From the NCBI GenBank assembly GCA_002363575.1, contig DEWI01000092.1, forward strand, positions 1 to 5,624: a stretch of 5,624 nt of DNA, written 5' to 3'. Numbering within the stretch: position 1 is the stretch's first letter; every line of letters begins with the position of its first letter. Position numbers and translations under genes: made by a program. Shown here one piece after another: positions 1 to 5,028 of this stretch. Origin of the DNA: Verrucomicrobia bacterium UBA3214 (lineage in GTDB: Bacteria; Verrucomicrobiota; Kiritimatiellia; RFP12; UBA1067). The notes beneath the pieces were generated by a model, which saw only the letters and a program-made list of their open reading frames with translations, searched no databases and was not told where the DNA came from.

Positions 1-293
1 TCGCCCGCATCCTCAAGCGCGTCTTTGGCGACGACACCGGCGCCGTCATGATGGAGTACGTGCTCGTCGCGATGCTCGTAGCCGCCGCCACCGTCGCCGC
101 CGTCTCCTATTTTGGACGCGACACGCAGGGCATGTTCGGCGTGATCGGCCGCGCCATCTGGGGCGCTTCCGACAAGGCGATCGAGATGCGCGAGCAGGGC
201 GTTGACGATTCGATCGACGCGAATGCACAGGCGCAAGAGGAAGGCGGCAACTATTCCACGCTCCAGGGCGGTGCCACCACCCGCGGCATATAA
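1..293 (+). CDS. Flp-type (type IVb) prepilin, copy 1, 5' end outside the window
   Basis: This is the major-pilin type of a Tad pilus: a small prepilin cleaved by an A24 peptidase and polymerised into Flp fibres. The reading frame is open from the first base (codons begin at position 3) and ends with TAA at 291-293. The in-frame ATG at 48 is not the start, because the upstream codons match the leader of copy 2 without a gap. By that alignment the true start lies 25 bases before the window. Visible are the basic leader, an Asp-Asp-Thr-Gly, the cleavage site G/AVMMEY (exactly G/XXXXEY of Flp pilins), a hydrophobic helix rich in Ala and Val, then SYFGRD and a hydrophilic tail ending TTRGI. The 96 visible residues match copy 2 at 88 positions. 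The mature chain, about 83 residues, is longer than classic Flp (roughly 50 to 60). The family call is firm; major or minor pilin status is not known. Confidence 0.88.
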   Translation, partial: ARILKRVFGDDTGAVMMEYVLVAMLVAAATVAAVSYFGRDTQGMFGVIGRAIWGASDKAIEMREQGVDDSIDANAQAQEEGGNYSTLQGGATTRGI

Positions 294-335
294 GCAATTT
301 GACGCCGTAGCAATTATCACGCAAATCATATCTTG

Positions 336-341
336 AAAGGA
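336..341 (+). promoter_or_regulatory. Ribosome binding site of pilin copy 2
   Basis: AAAGGA lies 8 bases before the ATG at 350, inside GAAAGGAAC. The same GAAAGGAAC string stands at the same distance before the third pilin (4638-4646). The translation-initiation region therefore appears to have been copied along with the pilin gene. Confidence 0.75.
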
Positions 342-349
342 ACGTAGCA

Positions 350-667
350 ATGAAGAACATCAAATCCAGCAAGTTCGCCCGCCTCCTCAAGCGCGTTTTT
401 GGCGACGATACCGGCGCCGTCATGATGGAGTACGTGCTCGTCGCGATGCTCGTAGCCGCCGCCACTGTCGCCGCCGTCTCCTATTTCGGACGCGATACTC
501 AGGGTATGTTCGGCGTGATAGGCCGCGCCATCTGGGGCGCTTCCGACAAGGCGATCGAGATGCGCGAGCAGGGCGTTGACGATTCGATCGACGCGAACGA
601 TTTGGCGCAGCAGGAAGGCGGCAAGACCTCCACGCTTCAGAACGGTCCGACCACTCGCGGGATTTAA
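350..667 (+). CDS. Flp-type (type IVb) prepilin, copy 2
   Basis: This complete 105-residue prepilin is a structural subunit of a Tad/Flp pilus. The leader is residues 1-22, with five Lys/Arg by residue 15 and Asp19-Asp20-Thr21-Gly22. Cleavage is expected between Gly22 and Ala23. Glu27 (+5) and Tyr28 (+6) complete the G/XXXXEY signature. Residues 23-46 form the hydrophobic N-terminal helix that would pack in the fibre core. Residues 48-83 are a polar, acidic helix-like segment, and 84-105 is a Gly/Thr/Gln-rich tail containing STLQNG. The ATG at 350 has an AAAGGA site 8 bases upstream. It follows copy 1 by 56 bases with no convincing promoter between, so the two are probably co-transcribed. A GC-rich hairpin follows 17 bases after the stop. 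Pilin identity is well supported; its role relative to copies 1 and 3 is unknown. Confidence 0.92.
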   Translation: MKNIKSSKFARLLKRVFGDDTGAVMMEYVLVAMLVAAATVAAVSYFGRDTQGMFGVIGRAIWGASDKAIEMREQGVDDSIDANDLAQQEGGKTSTLQNGPTTRGI

Positions 668-684
668 CGAGATGTAGAGCAGCC

Positions 685-705
685 CCCGCCGGGACTTCCG
701 GCGGG
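685..705 (+). terminator. GC-rich hairpin after the pilin pair (weak terminator or attenuator)
   Basis: CCCGCCGG (685-692) and CCGGCGGG (698-705) form a perfect 8-bp stem with the loop GACTT. Only TTCT follows, so the U-tract is poor for a complete intrinsic terminator. Placed between abundant-product pilin genes and the assembly genes, it suits partial termination or 3'-end protection of the pilin mRNA. The stem is seen directly; the function is inferred. Confidence 0.55.
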
Positions 706-752
706 TTCTGCCGGTCCGTCAAATCGGATAGTACGCAAACGAGGCAACTGAA

Positions 753-1298
753 ATGGATATGGCATGGATAGCGATGCGCGCGGCGATACTCGTACCGCTT
801 CTCGCCTACCTTTGCTGGAGCGACGCGAAGAGGCGTCTTCTCCCGTGGCAGGCGACGATCGGCGGGCTTGTCGCCGGTCTCGCCATCCAGGCGGGCTTTC
901 GCGGTCTCGAGGGGCTGGGCGATGGCTTTGCGGCAGCGGGGATATGCGTGCTGATCTTTTTCGTGCCTTGTCTTCTCGGGGGCGCGGGCGGCGGCGATCT
1001 CAAGCTGTTCGCGGCGTGCGGCGCTTTTCTCGGGGTGCGGGAAATCCCGTTCTACATGATCGCCGTATCGTTTGCCGGGATAATCGAGATGTTCGCGATG
1101 CTCGCAATGCGCCGCGGGACGGCGCGGCGGCTGGCGCACTATCTGCGCTGCATGTTCGACTGGCGCTACGACCGCGCGGCAGGTCGCGCTGCTCTCCCGC
1201 CGCGCGACAGCGAGAAAGAGCGAATACCCTACGGGATTGCCATAGCCGCCGGGTGTCTGGCGACAATCGCGGCGGAGTGCGTTTTCACATGGGCTTGA
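753..1298 (+). CDS. A24-family prepilin peptidase (TadV/CpaA-like)
   Basis: This is an inner-membrane aspartic peptidase that removes the leader of prepilins after the conserved Gly. It has 181 residues, the short single-domain form typical of Tad loci, without the methyltransferase half of PilD. Asp24, in CWSDAKRRLLPW just after the first membrane segment (about 6-22), matches the first catalytic Asp of the family, with LPW in place of the usual IPN. Asp82, in GGGD followed by LKL (79-85), matches the GxGD catalytic motif. Hydrophobic segments lie at about 34-49, 58-75, 98-118 and 158-178. The last contains IPYGIAIAAG, resembling the conserved end of the family. GAGG at 741-744 lies 8 bases before the ATG. 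The gene sits directly between the pilins and pseudopilins that would be its substrates. Cytoplasmic loop 120-157 is long and charged. The family call is strong. Confidence 0.9.
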   Translation: MDMAWIAMRAAILVPLLAYLCWSDAKRRLLPWQATIGGLVAGLAIQAGFRGLEGLGDGFAAAGICVLIFFVPCLLGGAGGGDLKLFAACGAFLGVREIPFYMIAVSFAGIIEMFAMLAMRRGTARRLAHYLRCMFDWRYDRAAGRAALPPRDSEKERIPYGIAIAAGCLATIAAECVFTWA

Positions 1299-1302
1299 AG
1301 TG

Positions 1303-1309
1303 AAAGGAG
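1303..1309 (+). promoter_or_regulatory. Ribosome binding site that fixes the TadE-1 start
   Basis: AAAGGAG lies 8 bases before the ATG at 1318. It sits inside the coding stretch that would result from using the in-frame GTG at 1300, and that GTG has no site of its own. The ATG at 1318 is therefore preferred. Confidence 0.8.
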
Positions 1310-1317
1310 TATCGACG

Positions 1318-1953
1318 ATGAGGAAGCTTGAAAGAGCGGGCTTCAAGGCGGCGGGCGGCTCCATTTTGATGGAGACCGTCCTCGTCATGCCCATTCTCTT
1401 TTTCCTCATCTTCGGAATAATCCAGTTTTCGCTTGTCTGGATGGCGCAGCAGTTCACCGAATACGCGGCGTTCTGCGCGGCGCGCTCGCTGCTCGTTTCG
1501 CGCTCCGGCGCCGGCGAGCAGGCGCGGATCGCCGGGGACGCGGCCAAACTGGCGCTTTCCTGGATGTGTTTGGCGGACGAAGGGCAGACTGGCGTCTCTG
1601 TGCCCGGCTGGGGCGCCGTGAAGGGCGCGGGCACGGTGGATCGCCGCGTCGCCGTCCGGATTCTGGACAATGGCGAAAATCCCGCCACGCGCGCGGCCGC
1701 CGTGGAAGTCCGCTTCCTCTTCCCATTGATGATACCCGGGATGACCGTAAACAAGGTGATCGCGAATTTCGCCGGCGACGGCAAGCGCGAAGGTCGCGCG
1801 GAGTCCTTCGGCGATCTCGACAAGGCTGCGGGCAGTCCGCAGGAAATCGCCGGCTGGCCGTATCTCCGGTTGACCGCTGCATGCTCGCTTCCCATGCCGT
1901 ATTCCACCGCCAATTTCCCCTCCGGGGGCTTCGCAGGAGCATCTCTCAAGTAG
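1318..1953 (+). CDS. TadE-like pseudopilin 1
   Basis: This is a minor pilin-like protein of the Tad machine, expected to be processed by the A24 peptidase and to act in pilus assembly or at the fibre tip. With the ATG at 1318 it has 211 residues. The basic leader ends at Gly13-Gly14; Ser15-Ile-Leu-Met-Glu19 gives the TadE form G/XXXXE, with Glu19 at +5. A strongly hydrophobic segment follows (about 20-43, with Pro25 as usual for TadE). Next come the YAAFCAARS stretch (49-57), recalling the Ala/Arg-rich end of the TadE domain, and a periplasmic domain of about 150 residues with no family I recognise. That domain has few cysteines. The gene starts 19 bases after the peptidase gene and is followed 36 bases later by the TadG-like gene, so one transcript is likely. 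TadE versus TadF cannot be separated here. Confidence 0.82.
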   Translation: MRKLERAGFKAAGGSILMETVLVMPILFFLIFGIIQFSLVWMAQQFTEYAAFCAARSLLVSRSGAGEQARIAGDAAKLALSWMCLADEGQTGVSVPGWGAVKGAGTVDRRVAVRILDNGENPATRAAAVEVRFLFPLMIPGMTVNKVIANFAGDGKREGRAESFGDLDKAAGSPQEIAGWPYLRLTAACSLPMPYSTANFPSGGFAGASLK

Positions 1954-1989
1954 CGAGGGTGCAAATAAACAACCGTATTGCCTATTGCC

Positions 1990-3651
1990 ATGTACGCACT
2001 CGTCAAGAGCAGAATCGCGGCTATGGCGCGCGACGACAGCGGCGCGGCTCTCGTGACCACTATCGCCGTGTTCATGTTCATGTACTTGATGGGAATAGGC
2101 ATATACGCGCTCGGCACGAATGTCAAAGAGCGCATCCATCTCCAGAACGCCTGCGACGCCGCGGCCTATTCCGCAGCCGTCGTGCAGGCGGATACGCTCT
2201 CGCGCATGGCGGCGATAAACCGCGCTCTCAGCTGGACGTACGTACAGATGACGCGCCGCCAGATGGACTACATCGAAGACCGCTGGCTAGGCCACACTCT
2301 CGAGCACTATGATACCGACCGCGCCGCCGCCTTCGCCTGGTGGCTCGGCGGCACGCACTGCCCGTTGCACGGCGGCTGGCACGCCAGCAACATCGATCTC
2401 AACGGCACGCATACCGTCTCGCGAAGCGCGATAGCCTCGGCGCGCGACGGCTTCGGGCGGCATCTCCGCACGCGCGCGGCGTCGTTTTTCGGCGCGGCGG
2501 CTACGCGCGACGGCCTCGGGAGGCAGATAGCCGAAGACAAGAACGCCATTCGCGCGATGAATGCGGCGCTCGTGCAGCTCGCGAGCGATCTGCCGCGGCG
2601 CGAAGAGGCGGCCGCGAGCCAGGCGCTCGCCGCGAACATCCCGGAGCATATGCGTGCGCACTGCAAGTTCATGGTGGAGCGCTGCGAGAATCCCCTCGGC
2701 CAGTCTGGCTTCTTTACCACGCTTTCAAATACCGCGGACAACGAAAGCCGCTTCCTCTGGTTCGGCGGCTGGTGGGGCGGGAAGGCGCAAATCCGCAAAA
2801 CCTCTTCCGCCGCAGGCGCCGTGGCCGGCGGCGCCGGGCGCTCTGTTTTCGGCTCCGCCGCGGACGTCTGGTTCAGGCTGGGCGACAAGATGCGCCACAA
2901 CGCCGCCGCCGCGGGAATCCAGCGCTCGTACCGGATGCTGGAGAAGGCGAAGCTCTACTCGCGCTGGACGTGGTGGTCGCTGAAGACCGTCTGCCACGGC
3001 GTCGATCACTTCCCCGGCATACCGTACCGGACGTGCCTCCACCCCTGCCCGGACGATAGATGCCAGAGCATCGGCGGCCACCAGATGCGCGCGACCGTAT
3101 ATGCGAACATCCCCCGGCTTTTAAACGGCAACTACGAAGGAGAGCCGTGCCGTCCGCTGGTGCTGACGCGCGATTACTTCGGCAGGCAGGGCACGATAAC
3201 CGTAGGCATCGCGTGCGCGAACAAGAATCCGTTTTCGTGGTTCGGCAACGTCACCAAGGGAATTTATTCCGCTTTCAATCCATTCGTATCCAAGACGGTG
3301 TGCTTCTCATCTGCGAAGGCAGGCTACAAGAACGCCGGCGAAGATGTCGCCGACACCGCGCGCGCCTACCGCGTCGATTGGCGGAGCGGCCATTGGAGCG
3401 GCGCGGGCGCGAGCTGGAATCTCTGCCAAAGCGATTGGGACGCCGTATTCGTCCCCGTGCGGCGCGCGCAGGCGACGGCGCAGGATTCGGCGTGGGGGGC
3501 GGCCGGCCGGTCGCTCGAAGGATGGCTTGAGAAGCTCGATGTCGCGCAGAGTGCCTTCCGCGCGGGCGACGGCGCCAGGGCGCGCTGGAATGTCGGCTCT
3601 CCCGCTTCGCGCATAGACTGGACGAAGCTCCAGGACAGGATGTTCCATTGA
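1990..3651 (+). CDS. TadG-like pilus assembly protein (Tad domain-containing)
   Basis: This is a membrane-anchored assembly factor of Tad systems, with a short cytoplasmic end, one membrane segment and a very large periplasmic part. Counting from the ATG at 1990 it has 553 residues. Arg14-Asp-Asp-Ser-Gly18 precedes the hydrophobic segment 19-42. KERIHLQNACDAAAYSAA (46-63) matches the R-x-x-LQNA-x-DAAA hallmark of the TadG N-terminal domain. The +5 position after Gly18 is Thr23, not Glu, so cleavage is not expected. SDWDAVFVPVRRA near the C-terminus recalls the conserved end of many Tad proteins. The ectodomain holds 12 cysteines, an even number, and Trp/Gly-rich stretches; no von Willebrand A metal site is evident. 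The start is uncertain: an in-frame TTG at 1978 would add 4 residues, and neither start has a good ribosome binding site (GAGGG at 1955-1959 is too far away). Confidence 0.8.
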   Translation: MYALVKSRIAAMARDDSGAALVTTIAVFMFMYLMGIGIYALGTNVKERIHLQNACDAAAYSAAVVQADTLSRMAAINRALSWTYVQMTRRQMDYIEDRWLGHTLEHYDTDRAAAFAWWLGGTHCPLHGGWHASNIDLNGTHTVSRSAIASARDGFGRHLRTRAASFFGAAATRDGLGRQIAEDKNAIRAMNAALVQLASDLPRREEAAASQALAANIPEHMRAHCKFMVERCENPLGQSGFFTTLSNTADNESRFLWFGGWWGGKAQIRKTSSAAGAVAGGAGRSVFGSAADVWFRLGDKMRHNAAAAGIQRSYRMLEKAKLYSRWTWWSLKTVCHGVDHFPGIPYRTCLHPCPDDRCQSIGGHQMRATVYANIPRLLNGNYEGEPCRPLVLTRDYFGRQGTITVGIACANKNPFSWFGNVTKGIYSAFNPFVSKTVCFSSAKAGYKNAGEDVADTARAYRVDWRSGHWSGAGASWNLCQSDWDAVFVPVRRAQATAQDSAWGAAGRSLEGWLEKLDVAQSAFRAGDGARARWNVGSPASRIDWTKLQDRMFH

Positions 3652-3653
3652 TC

Positions 3654-3659
3654 GAGGAG
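3654..3659 (+). promoter_or_regulatory. Ribosome binding site that fixes the TadE-2 start
   Basis: GAGGAG lies 9 bases before the ATG at 3669, just past the TGA of the TadG-like gene (3649-3651). The in-frame TTG at 3648 lies upstream of it and has no such site, so the ATG is the better start. Confidence 0.8.
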
Positions 3660-3668
3660 CTTGCGACG

Positions 3669-4364
3669 ATGAAAACGACGCGGAACATAAAGGCCTGGAA
3701 GGGGAGCGTGCTGATGGAGTTCGTCATCGCGATGCCTCTCTACATCGTCATGCTCGGAGGAATCTTTCTGACCGGCGACGCCATGCGCGCCACGATCCGC
3801 CTCGCCGGCGCGGAGCGGCTTGCCGCGTTCGGGCAGTCCCGTCCGCAAGGGCTTGCGGCGTGCAGCTGCTACGCCGACACGTCCGTGCAAGGCCCCTGGA
3901 CGGTGCAGAGCGCCGCGCGCATCGACAAATCCTGGGGCGGCCATCTCGCGGCGCTCGGCGTCGCCGGCCAGCTGGCGTTCGGCGACGCCACCTTCCGCGG
4001 CGAGCGCGAAAGCGGCGATTACGCAGCGCTGATGCGCGGCTCCCCGATAACCATACATTCGAAAGACGTGCGCCGGCGCGACGGCTCGCCGCGCGCCTAC
4101 GCATACAATTTCTATACGCTGCGGCGCGCACGCCCGTCCGGAGGCGGCTGGACATGGCGCGACAACCGCAGGTATTCCAGCGATCTCGTCGCGGATATCG
4201 GCGCGGGCGCGCAAGCCTGGCGCGGGAAAGTCTTCGGGGAGAAGTTCCATCCGGACGTCTCCGCGAGAATGCGCGACGCCTCCAACAGCCCGGCAGCGCC
4301 ATTTGCCGCCAATGGCGTTTGCGAATACGTGCGCTACGGCCGGTACGTCGATTGGAGCGAGTAG
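3669..4364 (+). CDS. TadE-like pseudopilin 2 (TadE/TadF type)
   Basis: This second pseudopilin has 231 residues from the ATG at 3669. The short leader ends Lys11-Gly12; Ser13-Val-Leu-Met-Glu17 gives G/XXXXE, nearly the same as pseudopilin 1 (G/SILME). The hydrophobic segment runs about 18-36, with Pro23 in the same relative place as Pro25 of pseudopilin 1. The remaining roughly 195 residues are a polar periplasmic domain with many Arg and Asp and three cysteines (CSC early, one near the end); I cannot assign it further. The domain does not look like that of pseudopilin 1, so the two are likely different minor subunits rather than a recent copy. The gene begins 17 bases after the TadG-like stop, so co-translation within one operon is probable. 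The TAG stop overlaps an AGGAGGA string. Confidence 0.78.
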   Translation: MKTTRNIKAWKGSVLMEFVIAMPLYIVMLGGIFLTGDAMRATIRLAGAERLAAFGQSRPQGLAACSCYADTSVQGPWTVQSAARIDKSWGGHLAALGVAGQLAFGDATFRGERESGDYAALMRGSPITIHSKDVRRRDGSPRAYAYNFYTLRRARPSGGGWTWRDNRRYSSDLVADIGAGAQAWRGKVFGEKFHPDVSARMRDASNSPAAPFAANGVCEYVRYGRYVDWSE

Positions 4365-4446
4365 GAGGAACCCCGTGGAGAAGCATATGTGCAGCGCGCG
4401 CCAAACCGCCAATTCATCTTCCTTTTACCGCAGTTGTTATGGTTGA
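4364..4446 (+). other. Strong Shine-Dalgarno plus 23-codon reading frame; possible gene remnant or leader peptide
   Basis: GGAGGA (4364-4369) overlaps the stop of pseudopilin 2. Five bases later GTG (4375) opens a frame of 23 codons ending with TGA at 4444-4446. The peptide starts VEKHMCSARQ and resembles nothing I know. The spacing is good and fits the operon's usual gene-to-gene distance, but base composition turns AT-rich from about 4405. One reading is that a further operon gene was lost and only its initiation region remains. The other is a chance string or a small translated peptide. Only the site and frame are seen directly. Confidence 0.25.
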
Positions 4447-4595
4447 TAAGCTTTCATGGAGTTAAGATTGACGAAAACATCGCTTTTTCGGTTTACAGGG
4501 AGTTACGATAAAATGAATTTCCGCCGTGCGGGCATCCAGGGAAAACGTCGGCAAACAAGACAGGAGTGTGTATAGAAAAACGACAAAGAAGGGTT

Positions 4596-4611
4596 TGGCA
4601 CGCTTTCTGCT
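4596..4611 (+). promoter_or_regulatory. Sigma-54 (RpoN) -24/-12 promoter of pilin 3
   Basis: TGGCACGCTTTCTGCT fits the sigma-54 consensus TGGCACGNNNNTTGCW at every defined position but one (C for T before TGC). The invariant GG (4597-4598) and GC (4609-4610) are separated by exactly 10 bases. With C4610 as -12, transcription would begin at about 4622, leaving a leader of about 31 bases that contains the AAAGGA ribosome binding site before the ATG at 4653. Placement, direction and leader length all fit. Sigma-54 promoters need an NtrC-type activator; its site was not found with confidence. Confidence 0.75.
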
Positions 4612-4613
4612 TT

Positions 4614-4632
4614 GAGGTATTCCGGAAACCTC
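4614..4632. repeat. Inverted repeat across the predicted transcription start of pilin 3
   Basis: GAGGT and ACCTC flank a central palindrome TTCCGGAA (4620-4627), with one unpaired A at 4619. The dyad is centred near the start predicted from the sigma-54 site. It could be an operator for a repressor. It is unlikely to be an RNA hairpin, because the left half would mostly not be transcribed. The symmetry is seen; the role is a guess. Confidence 0.35.
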
Positions 4633-4638
4633 GAACAG

Positions 4639-4644
4639 AAAGGA
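4639..4644 (+). promoter_or_regulatory. Ribosome binding site that fixes the pilin 3 start
   Basis: AAAGGA lies 8 bases before the ATG at 4653, the same string and distance as for pilin copy 2. An in-frame GTG at 4566 would add 29 residues, but it lies upstream of the sigma-54 promoter and is rejected as a start. Confidence 0.8.
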
Positions 4645-4652
4645 ACACGATA

Positions 4653-4976
4653 ATGAAGAAGATCAACGCCAGGAATCTCGTCCGCAAACTCCGCCGCATC
4701 GTCAAAGACGATACCGGCGCGGTCATGATGGAGTATGTGCTTGTCGCAATGCTCGTAGCCGCCGCGTCTGTCGCGGCAGTATCGTATTTCGGCCGCGACG
4801 TCCAAGGGATGTTCGGCGTGACGGGCCGCGCGATTTGGGCAGACTCGTGCGGCGCGATCAAAATGCGCGAGAAGGGCTTGCAGGATTCCATCAAGGCGAA
4901 TATCGATGCACAGAAGGAAGGCGGGAAGTTCAGCACTCTCCAGAACGGTCCGCAAATCCATGGGACGGCGGGTTGA
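4653..4976 (+). CDS. Flp-type (type IVb) prepilin, copy 3 (divergent)
   Basis: This 107-residue prepilin is related to copies 1 and 2. The leader is rich in Lys/Arg and ends Asp19-Asp20-Thr21-Gly22, followed by the same AVMMEY, so cleavage falls after Gly22 and leaves 85 mature residues. Residues 23-56 are almost identical to copy 2 (Ser for Thr39, Val for Thr50). Beyond residue 56 it diverges. Cys66 replaces Asp and is the only cysteine seen in any of the three pilins. By count, residues 66-84 carry a net charge of about +2, against -5 in copy 2. The STLQNG string in the tail is kept, and the end is HGTAG instead of TTRGI. Its own sigma-54 promoter and its position after the assembly genes suggest separate control. 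Pilin identity is firm; a specialised or minor role is inferred. Confidence 0.9.
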   Translation: MKKINARNLVRKLRRIVKDDTGAVMMEYVLVAMLVAAASVAAVSYFGRDVQGMFGVTGRAIWADSCGAIKMREKGLQDSIKANIDAQKEGGKFSTLQNGPQIHGTAG

Positions 4977-4984
4977 GGCCGCCG
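4966..4984 (+). terminator. Small hairpin over the pilin 3 stop codon
   Basis: CGGCGG (4966-4971) and CCGCCG (4979-4984) form a 6-bp stem with the loop GTTGAGG, which includes the TGA stop. The following bases (CAACTTCAATTT) are not a clean U-tract. It may reduce read-through into the peptidase gene or be chance in GC-rich DNA. Confidence 0.3.
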
Positions 4985-5028
4985 CAACTTCAATTTCCGC
5001 AACATACTGAAAAACGAGGAGGACACGT

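Larger units (their letters stand above)
1..667 (+). repeat. Tandem gene duplication (two pilin copies, 374-base period)
   Basis: Bases 1-293 align with 375-667 at a constant offset of 374 and no gap. I count 28 mismatches by eye, about 90% identity. Mismatches in the first two thirds are almost all third-position synonymous changes, with a long identical run across codons for IWGASDKAIEMREQGVDDSIDA. Amino-acid changes cluster in the last 22 residues. This is a gene-scale duplication, not a mobile element, and no flanking target duplication or transposase is visible. Confidence 0.9.
4365..4652 (+). other. Non-coding gap before pilin 3, holding its control region
   Basis: This 288-base gap is clearly poorer in GC than the genes around it, as expected for a regulatory region and an operon boundary. 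It contains the short frame at 4375, an inverted repeat CGAAAA-N7-TTTTCG (4472-4490), an AT-rich patch around 4503-4520, the sigma-54 promoter at 4596-4611 and a dyad at 4614-4632. No RNA gene or convincing terminator for the upstream operon is visible, so some read-through into pilin 3 is possible. Confidence 0.6.

Noticed and set aside
299..334. Possible sigma-70 promoter between pilins 1 and 2 (TTGACG at 299-304)
   Set aside because: No acceptable -10 lies at 16-18 bases; the nearest TATA-like strings are too far away. Co-transcription is simpler.
1132..1147. GG-N10-GC sequence inside the peptidase gene (TGGCGCACTATCTGCG)
   Set aside because: It is a weaker match, lies in the middle of a conserved gene and has no gene start nearby; a coincidence of GC-rich coding sequence.
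420..2135. 571-codon open frame on the minus strand across pilin 2, the peptidase and pseudopilin 1
   Set aside because: It runs antisense to well-supported genes, is rich in Arg/Pro/Ala low-complexity sequence, spans gene boundaries and has no ribosome binding site. Stop-free antisense frames are common in GC-rich DNA.
1285..2139. 284-codon minus-strand open frame opposite pseudopilin 1
   Set aside because: It is a shadow frame with no domain or start signal; the sense strand has clear TadE features.
3366..4412. 348-codon minus-strand open frame opposite the TadG end and pseudopilin 2
   Set aside because: It is antisense to two supported genes, crosses their junction and has no recognisable motif.
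4468..4514. Possible sigma-70 promoter (TTGACG at 4468, TAAAAT at 4509)
   Set aside because: The two boxes are about 35 bases apart, and neither has a good partner at proper spacing. The sigma-54 element is far better placed.
4513..4575. 20-codon frame starting MNFRRAGIQG with AGGGAG ten bases upstream
   Set aside because: It is very short, has no similarity I recognise and lies in the promoter region of pilin 3. It could be chance.
4566..4652. N-terminal extension of pilin 3 from the GTG at 4566
   Set aside because: It would start upstream of the sigma-54 promoter and give a 51-residue leader. The ATG at 4653 has the ribosome binding site and aligns with copy 2.
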